64,000 nucleotides of DNA, from contig CP141140.1 of the NCBI GenBank assembly GCA_035235625.1, positions 58,795,152 to 58,859,151 of the forward strand, written 5' to 3'. The translations under genes and the position numbers were made by a program. The notes beneath the pieces are model-generated. The model worked only from the letters and a program-made list of their open reading frames with translations, ran no database searches and was not told where the DNA came from. Of the stretch, positions 13,080 to 30,100 are shown one piece after another; the first letter of the stretch is position 1; each line of letters opens with the position of its first letter. The DNA is from Saururus chinensis. Its lineage: Eukaryota; Streptophyta; Magnoliopsida; Piperales; Saururaceae.

Positions 13080-14525
13080 CAATAAAGCCTTTAGCCCTAT
13101 CTTTAGGCTACTTTGTAAGTCTTACGTTAATAGTTTTATTTAATTTTTTAAATAGATTAAAATTAGTTTAAAAAACCAAATAAAGAGACAGAGAGAGTGT
13201 AAAATATACAAATGATAATCATGGCTTAATGAATTAATTCTTTGGGTATTCTGTCATCTAGAGTAAATAGTCGAACTGATCTCCAAGATGGACAGAATTT
13301 GGGTTCAACCTGGTGATCATGTTCTTTTGGATGAACAAGGAACCCCCAAAGCCTCAGTCATGTTGATGGAGACAGTTGCCTTGTCTAAATTAAACGAGTC
13401 AAACTCATGAAACTTCATGGATTGTTGGCCAATAGGATCCCATGGACATATAGTCAGGCAGATCTTACTTCATGCGGAAAACAACAAGCCAACACTCGCA
13501 GTTGTTCTCACCTGAACTAGCCTTTAGTCCCCACTGCACGGCAACGGATGGTTTCCACTTCAGAAACAGTAACCCATGAATGCGTTTTCTTTTTATACAC
13601 GGTGAATGTATCTATTGTCAACTTAGCCGACACCAATATCGAACGTTGGTTGGGTTTTCTTTTTCTTCTTCATGTTTTTTTTTTGTAAAAGTATGGGCAT
13701 GACATCAACTATGATGTTTGCATATTTTGACATTACATTTTCAAGCTATTTATTGTATACAATAATGGTAACGTAAAGAACTGAATTTTTACTGCATTGA
13801 ATTGTATGACACCGGTGCTCAAGCATGATTCCATTCTCTCAGCACATAAGCCAGCATGCGTGCAGGTTAGCGTTGTTTTTATCTTCTGAGTCAAGCTTTT
13901 TTTATCTCTGAAATTCCTAACTACCATATTTCCTCTTTTTTTTTCCCTGAAAATGGAGATTTGGAACTTCCAAGGTTAACCGAAGTAGAAGATATTTGCT
14001 TTGATAGTTTAAACTTTTAACTATTTTGAATGTATTAGCGTCAAGGTTAAGTATTCAATTTATCAATTTGAAATATACAAAATATTTTGTTTAACCTTTT
14101 GTGATCTTGATATTTCATTAAGCTATGCAATCAGCCTTTGTAATGGCTTTTTTTTTTTTGGTAAATCGGGGATAAACTTGAGAAAATATTTTCCAAACTA
14201 AGCTCCATGACCAAAGTTTATGAACATGGTACATGAAGCCTAACATGTGACGCAGCTACCTGGTGACCATGCTATGGTGGTATGTACCATATTAGGTCTC
14301 TTTGTACCATTCTAAGACCCCTATGTATTGTGGTCATAAACTCCAGTCATGGAGCCCAGATAGGCTAGACACTTCCTTACATTAAGTGCACTTAAGGGAG
14401 AGTGCAAGAGTATTCAAAAGGTACATTAGAGAAAAGCAAAATAAGAATTACAAATTCCATCACTCTTGGATGAATAGAAATTTTTTAAAGCTATATTTAT
14501 GGTGACACTTACCTTGGCCTCACCT
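13080..14525. other. No gene seen
   Basis: AT-rich spacer. A short diverged foldback, with words like TAGTTTTATTTAATTT and its complement, sits at about 13128-13190. Nothing else can be assigned. Confidence 0.4.
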
Positions 14526-14754
14526 TTTTTCCAAGGAAAGAGTTTATAGTTTATATGAGCCCAGGCTCATATATGCCTACGTGAGCCCGGGCTCTATAGG
14601 CCGTCGGATTCACATTCGACGACTCATAATACTTATGAGCATTTAAACCTATGAGTATTATGGGCCGCCAGATGTGAATTCGACGGCCCATAGAGTCTGG
14701 GCTCACGTAGGCGTATATGAGCTCGGGCTCATATAAACATGACTCTTTTTCCAA
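14526..14754. mobile_element. Foldback MITE, family 1, copy 1
   Basis: A near-perfect inverted repeat of about 210 bp. The left arm contains GTTTATATGAGCCC, CCTACGTGAGCCCGGG and GGCCGTCGGATTCACA; the right arm carries their complements. The word TTTTTCCAA flanks it exactly on both sides (14526-14534 and 14746-14754), giving an element of 14535-14745 that begins GGAAAGAGT. Because the flank is itself T/C-rich, the exact border is ambiguous by a few bases. A second copy lies at 41261-41417. A 9-bp duplication would suit a Mutator- or hAT-like parent. Confidence 0.82.
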
Positions 14755-14830
14755 ATTCCCCCATCTAACTTGTGGCAACAACCGTCAATATATTATGATG
14801 ACGAATTAGCCTCGTCTCTACTTTTAGAAA

Positions 14831-15009
14831 GGAAAATGATATTTTCACATAAAAAACTACTACAGAGCAAAAACTTCCATATTAGTTTTGATTCGACTTG
14901 GATGAGTGAGCCCATATGAATTTTATGTGGGGCCCATTTATTAAATCCAAGCAAAACAGCAAAACTCATATAGGAATTGTGAGTTTTTTATGTGGGAATA
15001 TCATTATCC
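14831..15009. mobile_element. MITE, family 2, copy 1
   Basis: The element starts GGAAAATGATATTTTCACAT and ends with a matching inverted terminus (ATGTGGGAATATCATTATCC). It shares ends and layout with copies at 25368-25539 and 44104-44273. The flanking 9-mers (TTTTAGAAA and TTTGAAAAA) agree at 7 of 9 positions. It is non-coding. Confidence 0.78.
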
Positions 15010-15501
15010 TTTGAAAAATCATTAAGCACGCAAAAGGATATGGATGTTTTGTGTAGAACACTAATCCCTACGCGACAAACTCCACACGTTGCCAACATGG
15101 ACCCATGAGTTCAGGAGCAGTATGTTGAGCAATCATTGTTGTTCTGTACCATACATCTATGTGCTCATGTACACCTAATAATTTCTCCTCTACCTTACCC
15201 ATGCCTTGTTTCCTTGTTATATTTCTATTTTGATATTCCACCATATCGTCCTTAGACACCAATCACTATATCTCCACGAGTAATCATATGTCAATCACTT
15301 AGGAATCCATTCAAGAATTCAAACATACCACTTTGGAGTCCACTAAAGTCATCAATTTCACATGTTTACAAAGAAGTGTTTTGTTAGTGTGAATTATATT
15401 CTCATGCTCAAGGACAAATTTTGCAATTAAATACTCAAACGCATGAGACTCTACATTGTGCTAATTGATTGATAATAAAACAAAAACCTATTGTAGAAGA
15501 A

Positions 15502-15546
<45 letters not shown>

Positions 15547-16626
15547 CAAAAGGTGTGCAATTTTGAGTCAAAGTAGTCTCTGGTTATTGCTGAAGATCAC
15601 ATGAAAAGATGAATTAGAACTATAAACTCAAAAAATATTTAGAAGGTAAAAATGTGCACATACATTATAACACATTTGGGAATAATGAGATTATCATATA
15701 AGAGTGTGAGAGAGTGAAAGAGATAGAATGATGAAAATCTGTAAAAGAATGTGATTTTACTCATTAGCTATCAATAGCTCATGAAACTAGATCGATCAAT
15801 CTTGAATGTGTTTCATAAGGTTCTCGAGTACATCAAACTATCGATAGCCAAGTGGATAGATATTCAATCAAAACTAGTCTCAACTAATTCTAGTATAGTG
15901 AATGATTGAATATTGTTGTATGGAACGATTGATTGTATGTAAACCAAATTTTAAATGGTATAGGGAACTATCAATTTTCTAGTGAAATGATCAATTGGTA
16001 TGTATCGTAGTTGCCTAATATAGGACATTCCATGTGGATATTATTTCCTATTGAAAGTCCAATACCTAAACCAACTTGGAGTTATATAAAAAGACGGTTT
16101 GGACGTGGCAATGAGTACAAGAAGCCTAGTAAACTTAGAGAGAATATTGAAAGACTTCTCTAATGAATTGAAAGAGGAGAGAGTTTTCATGACTATTGGA
16201 TTTTGAGAGAAATATAAAATAATTATATTAATCTTCGATAATTCATGTCTATGTCGTTAGCTACATGAATTTAGGATGTGTTGTACAAAAACACTTGAAT
16301 GACAAAGTGTTGAAGAAAGGAGAAGTTGAGATTGAAACTTTCTTTCAAGTTTCATATTTGAAGAGTTGCTTAGAAGATCAAAAGGGAGATCATTCAAGCT
16401 AACGGACTTACATTGAAGATCAAGATCAATTGAAGCAAGCTCGTGTGAACTCGGCAACTTGAGACATTAAAACCCTAACCGCGGGTCTGGGAAGGGTGAA
16501 ACACATCATTTTGATTTAAGGGTCTATTTTTGGTAAGTTAGCGGACCCATCTAAACTACTTGACCCAAGTGACCCGTGTACAAGAGTGCACCCATGGACA
16601 AATGAGATTCACCTAGAAGTTGGGGG
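15010..16626. other. No gene seen; CT microsatellite and possible retroelement remnant
   Basis: There is a clean (CT)n tract at 15505-15544. From 15780 to 16060 the words ATCGATC, CTATCGATAG and similar recur, as in the 9.9-10.1 kb stretch. No coding frame is convincing. Confidence 0.4.
15505..15544. repeat. (CT)20 microsatellite
   Basis: An uninterrupted CT dinucleotide run of about 40 bp. Confidence 0.97.
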
Positions 16627-21211
<4,585 letters not shown>

Positions 21212-24200
21212 TATTTAAGGAAACTTCGATGGAACGTCAACTTTATTTGGAAAGGAAAGAATTAGACGTATGAATAAGTAAATTGGCCTTAGATGGGGTT
21301 AGGCATGTGCCTTATTGGACGCCTAGCCAACCCATACTCCTTGCTTTAATGCCAAGTTACCCAAGAGTCCATGATCTTTCAAACTGGAAAATCCTAGCCT
21401 AAGTGGGAACTTTCCCAATAAGGGCTCCTCTCTTTTCCCTCTCTCTCTCTCCCCACCCACCACCCTCTCTCTTGGTTTGGCCACCCTATCCCCTCTCTCC
21501 TTCCCCTCTTCGTTTGCCCTAATCGTATCTCTCTCCCTCTCTTCTTGGAGCTCCTTTGAAGTTTGAAGCCATTAGGATCCCCTTGAAGCTTGGAGAAGGA
21601 GGACCATCTACCTAGGCTAAACAATGATCGAAATCCATTGGAGAGGAGTTTTCTTCATAAAAATGTAGGGACTACCTATGATTCTCTGGTTTCACGATGA
21701 ATATAAGATTTTGAGCACATTTGGTATGTGATTCATATATGTTTGAATGGGAATGCATATTTATTGTTTTTCCTTTATTAAAGTTAGAATTTTGATGAAT
21801 ATCATGTATTTTAGATCCTATGCAAGTGTTCAAACTCATGTATGATCTCTAATGATGGATGCGAGTTTTTATTTCATGTTTGTAATCATGATTTTCAAGG
21901 GCTTGTTAATGGAGAAGGTCATTATGTCTAGCATTAAATCATTTTGAAGATAATGTTTTGCTCTCGGTTTTCACTGTGCAACTAGAAAGGCCAGATTGTT
22001 TCATGACCTTCTGGTGTTCATATCAATCTGAAATAATTATGGGGGTTGAAGGAACTTCATCTGGTTAAAATTTTGAGTGTTTTCACTAGGTTTTTATGTG
22101 TCAACCATTTGTATCTGGTTGAACCCAGTTTTTTGTTGATTGTCAGTACCTCAATTTTGGTTTATGTTTCGGGACCATTACCCCATACCCTAAGAAAATT
22201 TTTTGGGACTCATGAATGAGTGTATTTTCGTTTCTAATTTTTTGGCATTTTTCATGTATTTAATATTAGATTTTTTTAATCATAATAGGTACAAAATTCT
22301 AGTCTTTAAATGTTGGTTTTTGCGGACTAAAAGATTTGAGACCACCATCAAATTTTCTTGATACCTTGCACTATGAGTCTTTATTATAATGCGAAAACCC
22401 TTGGTGAGTTTAGATTCATTTCAATCTAGTTATAACCTTTGGAGTTTTGACTGTCCAAGAAATTTTAAAGTGTGCGAAAATTTCCAAAATTTTGGGAAAA
22501 TTATTTTTAATGATTAGACCACTAGAATTAATCTTAGGCCATGGACATATGAAATTTATTGTGGTCAAAATTTCATGTCAATCGGATGTCTTTAAGCATT
22601 TTTCCTAAAAAATAGAATTAAAAAAAGTAAGAAATTAGGGTTTTGCCGTGTAAGACTAAGATGGGTGATTTGCCAATGTTGATTACCCGGTTTACTTGAA
22701 ATATAAAAGTCTCCATATCAATGTTTCTTGGAAGTGCATATTCATAGAAGGAGAAGATGATCATTTATAATTAAACCCTTTGTAAGTGTGCAAGGTAATT
22801 ATATTATGAAAAGTATTTAATGGTTGTCAAACCTCAAGGATAAATGAATTAATTACTAAATCTAATAGAGAATTCATTGATTGAAACTTAAAAGAACTTA
22901 AACTTAAATTAAACAAAGGAAGTAAACAACTATACTAAATGAAAGATAGCAATATGATGACAATAACTTAGAAAATTTAATCAACTAAGGAATCATAATA
23001 ATTCCTTAACCGTTAATTTGAAGCTTGTGTTAATATGAATGATTAGTCTCAGCTACTACTTTAGAATGAATTATTAATTAAATATGTCGCATAAACTATC
23101 TTCAACAATAGCACAAATCAACTACATTAAACTATAAATATGACTCAATTAATCTTAGCATAATTCATCTAATTCATTAATCATATAAACATTAAAACTA
23201 TTGTATGACTATCTCATCTAAATCACATAAATTAGAATCGATGTAAATCTTAAAACCACATCAATTTGTCATCTACAAGGCAATAAATCAACATAGAATT
23301 GTATAAACATGTAAAGTCTTCTATTAAAAAGGAAATCATTGTCATATACCTCTTAAAAATATTTAAATATTTAAAGAAAACAACCATGAATACTTGACAT
23401 AAGCAAATAATTTCGATTTGATCACTTTCAAGTAAGGAACCATCCATTCTATTACTTCATCTTGAAAATAATTGTGCAAGATGAAGTGTAGAAACCAATA
23501 GTAAGACAATTTCAATCTATATTAACAAGCATATCTTAACATGAGGAGAAGGAGGAGGAGAAGAGGAAAAGGAAGAGTTGGAGGTAGAGGAGGAGGAGGA
23601 GAGAAGGAAAAAAAAGATAAGGAGGTAGCAGAAGAGGGGAGGAAGAGAAGGTGATGGTGGCAGAGAAGGTGAATACGAAATAAGGTGAATACGAAATTGG
23701 GTGAAATGGAGCCGGTGGTGAAGACGACGAAGTTGGTGGTGGAGGCGGCAGAGCCGGTGGCGGAGATGGTAGAGCTGAAGTCGGAGGCGGTGAAAAAGTG
23801 CATTTTAGACAATTCATGCTACATATGTAGATATTTACATGTGCATAGAGCCATTTTGTATATTACTTAAAAGTAGGTGATATTTTATGCAATACATCGT
23901 ATTTAAGGATCATTTTGGCGCATTCCTCATTTTTATAAGTAGAGGAGTAGAAAATTTGGCAGTTTTGAAGATTTATTATCATATCAAAATCAATAAAAAT
24001 TCAAAACTTTATAAATTTAATAGGTAGATACAACAAAAAAACTCATTCATAACTTTTTTGATTGATACTCACTAAGCTAAATAAAGGAATGACAAAAACA
24101 ATACTATGAGTCCTTTAAGAAAGAAAAGTGCCTATTTATTTATATGAGACATAACTTTTTTCTCTTTAGAAGCCCTATTCAATTTTTTATTAAGAATATA

Positions 24201-25358
24201 TATGAAAATTAATAATAGATATAATTCTCATTAGAAATTTCATTGATCTACATATGACAAATGTAAAATATTATCTAATAGAATTTGTCTAACATGACTA
24301 ATTTTCATGATTAAAGCTTGGTAACTAACAATGAGAAGGTACCACATCACCAAGGAAATGGTGAGAGAGAAATTTGGGACCAAATCTTAACGGTTCCCAT
24401 GTTCCCCCCCTCCACATGTCCATTAAACATGCAATCTGGTCATAGTAATTAGCTAAGAAAATATTTTTAAATCTGATATCATATTTTTTTAATTACCCTC
24501 TAATTTGTATTGGACAAAATTTTATAGCAATATTTGCCTCACCTAGGTAGAAATTCTGTCTCTACCCCTACTCATTTGTATCCTCCGTATGCTTAATATG
24601 CTTTGGCTGCTGATTGGGAGCAGACTTTTTCCATGTACGGTAGTGTACATTGTATGTGGGATGATGAGCTTTGTATTTGTTATGATTTCTCATAGCTATC
24701 ATGTTTGTAGGGAACTCTATTATATGATTATAGATATTCTTGGATATTTTCCTTGCATCATGGTGATAAAAATATATATACCGACCTATACATATGATTC
24801 TAATGTAACAAAAATCGTTTCGTATTCAAATCGATATAAAACAACAAACGAGCCATGCCAAGTCGAGCTCAAGCACAGTATCATTTGCATTTGCCAAAAA
24901 AAAAAACACAAACACAGTTCCACTATGCTGAATTCAATACCTCATTTTATTGAAGGTTGGGCCAGCGCCTACGCACAAGTTGGTACGGCTCCTTAGCACC
25001 CTCACAAGCACCCGTCGTATTCAAGAATTATGAAATAATTTCAGCTAATTTGAACCTGACATCAGTCTAAAAAAAGTAGAACCAGACCACAACAAACATA
25101 TTTGAGGCCCGGTAACATGAGCACGGGCTTATGAACGATCGTGTGAGCCAGGCCATATGGGCAGTAGAATTTTAATCCGGGGAAGCGTTTTACTCAAGGG
25201 CAGGCAGCCTTAGTAATACACACCATTAGATTTTGATCTAACGGTTTATAATGCCTTAGACTCACAGTCGAGGGTGAGCTTGGTGGTCATGTCTACATAT
25301 TTTGCACGAAACTGTATAATTCTCACAATTTTGAGTCTCAATTTAGGACACCTTTACT
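21212..25358. other. No gene seen; LTR-like and purine-rich stretches
   Basis: The 21400-21550 stretch is CT-rich and flanked by sequence resembling plant LTR transcript leaders, but I cannot delimit an element. At 23540-23790 the + strand is almost purely GAG/GGA/GAA-type purine sequence, producing artefactual Glu- or Pro/Leu-rich frames. The remainder is AT-rich spacer. A diverged dispersed repeat at about 24310-24440 resembles stretches near 25745-25880 and 42775-42930. Confidence 0.35.
23536..23790. repeat. Purine-rich low-complexity tract
   Basis: An irregular GAGGAG/GGAGGA/GAAGAG run on the + strand. No codon structure is conserved across it, so it is treated as low-complexity DNA and not as a gene. 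Confidence 0.7.
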
Positions 25359-25548
25359 CGCTAAATAGGAAAATGATAATTACCTAATAAATTTATCCAA
25401 CAAATTCTCTCAATTGGAATTTGATTGGATAACACATGTGAACCCAAGTGAGTTTTGTGTCAAGCCCATATTTGTTATCTAATTAAATGCTAGTTAAGAG
25501 GATTTATTCGGTAAATTAGTTAATTCTGTATCACTATCCCGCTAAATA
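25359..25548. mobile_element. MITE, family 2, copy 2, with exact 9-bp target duplication
   Basis: The 172-bp element (25368-25539) starts GGAAAATGATA and ends TATCACTATCC. It is flanked by the exact direct repeat CGCTAAATA (25359-25367 and 25540-25548). A 9-bp duplication with G-rich ends points to a Mutator-like parent. The interior phrase 'CCCAAGTGAGTTTTGTGTCA' is shared, slightly changed, with the 44.1-kb copy. Confidence 0.9.
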
Positions 25549-25949
25549 CCACCTAAAAGCCCTCCTTTAATTTTGTACCACCTAAGAAAGTAGTGTTTGT
25601 TTTTATTTTACCTTGAAGTAAATATGTGGGAGTGGCTCAGAATACAAAAAGGAAAGAAAAAAACTAACCAGAGCCAGGCATGATCCAACAGCTAGAGAGT
25701 TGCAGCTCTCTTGCCAAACATCCTCATACAATAAGGCCTTCAATGGACTTAATTATTTAGTGTGACCCATTATCATGACCAAAGCTAAGTGAGCAACAAT
25801 GGAGACTAGCAGTGAGAAAAAAACTTAAGAATTAGATCGAATAGTTCCCCATGTTCTTCCCCTCCACATGTCCAAAAAATATTTTTCGCCTCAGGGGGTA
25901 GTGGAGTGTAAATATGGAAAGCAATTTTCCTGCTGCGCAGACCATGCAA

Positions 25950-26317
25950 AGTCGCCAATATATACCAATACAATACGTCCATACCGGAGGGGCAGAGACA
26001 GAGGGAGGGACGGACGGACGGACGTAGGACGGTAGGAGGGGTCGTCTTATGAGGGTCACGTCCCGCCGGGGGCCACCACGTGAGTCTCGCAAGCCTTCAC
26101 TCCCCTTCTCCCATTCCACCCTTTTTACGTCCCATCCCCACTTTCTCCCCGCTCTCTCTCTCTTTTGGTCTCTTTGCTGCCGCCTCTTCATTTACCGGAC
26201 AGCAAACAGTGGCACTCCTCTTGAGCTCGCCTGCCAAGGGCAGTTGCATTCGCCTTAATTATGCTCTTCAGTCTTGATCAGCACAAGGAAAGAGGGCTGT
26301 CCGGGAATTAATCGTTT
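25950..26317 (+). promoter_or_regulatory. Candidate promoter and 5' UTR of the ALOG gene
   Basis: A TATA-like CAATATATACC lies near 25955. It is followed by a GC-rich stretch with repeated GGAC (about 26008-26030) and a pyrimidine-rich leader (CTCTCTCTCTCTTTT near 26153). The ATG of the ALOG gene follows at 26318. The transcript start is not defined by the sequence alone. Confidence 0.4.
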
Positions 26318-27124
26318 ATGGAGTCGGATTCTCCCTCTAGCAGCGGCGGCGCTCCGGAGGCAGTACCAGTAGCGTCGACTTCGCCGCCCGCTGCCGAACC
26401 TGCCTCTGCAACCGGAGTGACAGTGGCTGTAGCGCCACCGCAGCCTTCTCCGTCGCCGCCGGGGACAAGTGATCAAGTGTTGTTGAGTCCGAAGACCGCC
26501 GCCGCCACAGCTTCTACGAGAGCCGAGCCGTCGGCGTCGGCGTCGGCGGGGCCACCTAGCCGTTACGAGTCGCAGAAGAGGAGGGACTGGAATACGTTCC
26601 TGCAGTATCTGAAGAACCACAAGCCGCCGCTGGCGCTGGGGAGGTGCAGCGGCGCCCACGTGATCGAGTTCCTCAAGTACCTGGACCAGTTCGGCAAGAC
26701 CAAGGTCCACATCTCCGGCTGTGACTTCTTCGGCCACCCCTCCCCCCCGGCGCCATGCGCCTGCCCCCTCCGCCAGGCATGGGGCTCCCTGGACGCCCTC
26801 ATCGGCCGCCTCCGTGCCGCCTTCGAGGAGAACGGCGGCCGCCCCGAGTCCAACCCCTTCGGTGCCCGCGCCGTCCGCATCTACCTACGCGAGGTCCGCG
26901 AGTCCCAGGCCAAGGCCCGCGGCATCCCCTACGAGAAAAAGAAGCGCAAGCGCCAGCCTCCACCGCCTACAGCGCCCGCCGCCGGCACGGCCCAGGGGTC
27001 GTCCTCTTCAGCAACTGTGGCAGGGACGAGTAGTAGCGGCGGAGGTGGTCAAGTGGGCGGGCAGTCTTCGTCTTCGCCGGCGGGGGCTGGTTCAGCCACA
27101 GCTGCTGCCAGTTCTTCGGCGTAG
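26318..27124 (+). CDS. ALOG-domain (LSH/G1-like) transcription factor, 268 aa
   Basis: A single-exon gene. Residues about 81-206 form a complete ALOG domain (Arabidopsis LSH1, rice G1): it opens [18 protein letters not shown], carries the zinc-ribbon insert [20 protein letters not shown] (C135, H140, C147, C149), and ends [26 protein letters not shown] at 207-212 is the expected nuclear localisation signal. Family members bind DNA in the nucleus and restrain differentiation at meristem boundaries, in floral organs and in light-dependent growth. The N-terminal 80 residues are rich in Ala, Ser and Pro; the C-terminal 55 are Ser/Gly/Ala-rich; both are low-complexity and poorly conserved in this family. 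The ATG at 26318 is the first in frame and gives a full-length protein. The coding region is a sharp GC-rich island in AT-rich surroundings. The lack of introns is normal for the family. Which paralogue it is cannot be told from here. Confidence 0.96.
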   Translation: MESDSPSSSGGAPEAVPVASTSPPAAEPASATGVTVAVAPPQPSPSPPGTSDQVLLSPKTAAATASTRAEPSASASAGPPSRYESQKRRDWNTFLQYLKNHKPPLALGRCSGAHVIEFLKYLDQFGKTKVHISGCDFFGHPSPPAPCACPLRQAWGSLDALIGRLRAAFEENGGRPESNPFGARAVRIYLREVRESQAKARGIPYEKKKRKRQPPPPTAPAAGTAQGSSSSATVAGTSSSGGGGQVGGQSSSSPAGAGSATAAASSSA

Positions 27125-30100
27125 CAGCTAGTCCGGTTTCTTTTTTCATTTTTTACACCAATAATTTTATTTCTTTCGTTAACACTATCATTAATTCATG
27201 TTAATCATTTTGGGTATATAATTAGATAGAGTAATAAACTATACTCAATTGGAAGATATTGGCGGGCCTTTTTGTTTTTTAAATGAAACGAGGCAAAGTT
27301 GCATTGATCTGTACTCTCCCCTTTTGCCTTCATTTACTCTTCTCTCTCTTTTTCTTTAAATTCCCTTTTTGAACACTAAGAGGGATCAAATTTGAGAGAA
27401 AAAACAAAATGCTAATCAAGGTTTATATTTGTTCTTCATTTCTTGCAGACCCATTATTTGATTCTTACAAGACATGCCAAGTGATTTTCCTTTTGATATC
27501 TTTGTTTGATCCATTAAGATCTTTTAATCAAATATAAACCCATCAATGTTTTTAGTTCCCTTTACCATCTTTTCTTATTTTCAGTCCTTTCACCATAATC
27601 TTCAAAGATTGGAGCACTTGTTCAGTTGATGAACATGAAAGTGAACTCTTATAATTTCACCACACCAGTTTAATTAAAAGTTGTAAATTTTGACTACTAT
27701 GGAATGCTGTTTTTGTAGATTCACCAGATCACTTTGTATCTTCTACTCTTATTACTGAGAGAATATGAAAGACTATCCCTTCTGATGCGATTTGAACAGA
27801 AGCATCACGAACTTCTTTTCTTCTTAATTTCCTAATATTGAAAGGTTGCTAATATGAAAAAAAATCATGAAATTGTAAGTCCAATGTTTGGACGTTGGAA
27901 TATCACTCTTGTCTTCATTTTCAAAGCAAGATTGGATGCACCTAAGCACCCAGTAACAAAAATGTTCACTAACTTCAAAATAATGCTAATATCCTTCAGT
28001 CCCTATTAATAGGGTCCATCTGAAAAAATAGTGATTTTTATTAAAATGGTGAGCTCACACTAAAAGAATGAAAAATAAGATTTAAAGATGTTTTTTAAGT
28101 GCCCAACCCCTTAAATTGATAAAAATGAAACTATTAGTATGAAACTATTAATATGGTGGAAATTATTTGGGTAATAATCTTTTGAAGAGCTACATTCTTT
28201 CTCCCATATTAATAGTTTCATTTAGTTTTTCAAAATCTCCTAATTTTAATTAGTTCATTTAATTCAAAAGCCAAATAGAGTTATTAATGTTGTTTATCAG
28301 ATTTCTATTTCTCTTAGTCTCATGACGAAATTTCCATAATGAATCTAGCATTTCAGATTATTTTATTTGACTAACAACCCCTCCAAGCTATGAAAGCAAC
28401 AGGCAGCCGACTGCAATTTTCTTCTGTTTCATGTTCCAATTTTTAATTGTTTGTGTGGATTCCACCAAATCCCTCGCAATCACTCAAGGTCTAAAAAACA
28501 CCGTGATTAGACTGCAATTTATTTTACTAACACTTAAAAAGCCTCAAACGCCCCAGGTAATTACTTGTTTCTACCCCCAATCTCCTTAGGCCATTCATGG
28601 TTATTTGAGACAATGAAGGAATATATATCTCTTTCATCTCTATGACTATATAATTATAAATGTTGCGTAAAGAGATAAAATTTGAGATGCATATGTAGGA
28701 TAAAGTTAAGATGTGCTGGGCCTATTAGTGGGTGTCTCGTGTTGCTTATGGAGAAGAGTATTGGGATGTCTAGAAAATTCTACACACAACCAACATCCAC
28801 ACTTGTGCCTGTGCCCCTTTGAAGGGTGGAAACCCTTGACTAAGGGCTGTCCGATCATTTAAAGATAATATAGAAAACTTATTTAGGGTGTCCACTACTA
28901 ATTCCAAACCAATCCAATTATGAGTAGATTTTTTACCCTTACCCATCCCATACCAAAACTAAGTAGAGCCTTTATACTCAACTCCACGTGTAGACCATCT
29001 ATTAGGTCAACATTTTGTATGGGAGTACTATGTATGGTGCTATTGGATAATTTCACGATAAAAATACTTGTTATATATATTTAGGTAAATCTACTTTATA
29101 ACTTAAAAAAGTAAGCAATAGATCTTTAAGATTGAAGATTTAGAGAGCTTATTAATCTTCTTGTGAAGGTTCTTCGAAAGTGCACAAAATCGTGGGTATA
29201 TTCTTGGATAGTTAAAACAAGTCATTTTTATTTATTCTAGTTTTTTTATATCATATTGAAGCTATCCATAAAGTCATAAAGAGACAATTATATTTGAAAC
29301 ACAACTTAAATTTCTACAGGTCTATCATCGCCTAGGGCATAAGTCAGATTCAAGTAAGTTGTTCTCAATCAATCTCTTATTCTCGGGATCAATCTACTCA
29401 AGTAGATCAATTGCCTGATCGATTGCCCTATAAGAAAATTTCGTAGTAAATCCGACTGGATTTCTAATTGGGCAAATATTTTCAGAACCTCTATATACTA
29501 CAAATATGAGTGTGGAATACAAAGTTAAGATCCTTTAAATAAGAAACCCGAATTCTATGATAACCTAAGTGTAAGAAGCACTTTCCATTGTCAAGGGTAC
29601 CCTAGCCTTTAACCTATTATGTTCTTTCTCTTTGCTTCTATTTGGATGATGCATTCTTGTCTCTAAGACCTTGTTCTCATTTATTATTCCATACTTTGAG
29701 CCACAATCTTTCTAAGTCATTGTTGATGATTTGAAGTTTGTGAAAAGTGTTCCAAAAAAGCTATGTCAAACTTGAAAATTTTCTTTATTGTAATTAATTG
29801 AATCACATGAAAGTGATTTGTTAGTCATCTTTGGTAAATATCCAAAGGTGATTGTGCACAGGTGAAAAAATAGAATTCAAAGGAGGTGCCATAAATATTA
29901 GATTCGCGGGAAGTATTGTTGATTCATTAGGTAAATTGCTAAAAAGTAATTGTTCTTGAAAATGTAATTTTTTGTTGCTCAATCTACTCTATAGTGCATC
30001 TACTTTAAGTGGCCTGATAGGTCATGTGGTGTTTTACTCTAATTTGGGTTTTCTATACTAAAATTGTATATTTAGTATGCTTGTGCTTATGTATTTATTT

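Noticed and set aside
23522-23870. Pro/Leu-rich and Glu/Val-rich frames
   Set aside because: Low-complexity purine tract; overlapping frames on both strands all stay open because of composition.
26255-27149. Several other long frames overlapping the ALOG gene, including a 160-codon antisense frame
   Set aside because: Shadows of a GC-rich gene; Arg/Pro-rich with no domain, whereas the 268-residue frame has a complete ALOG domain.
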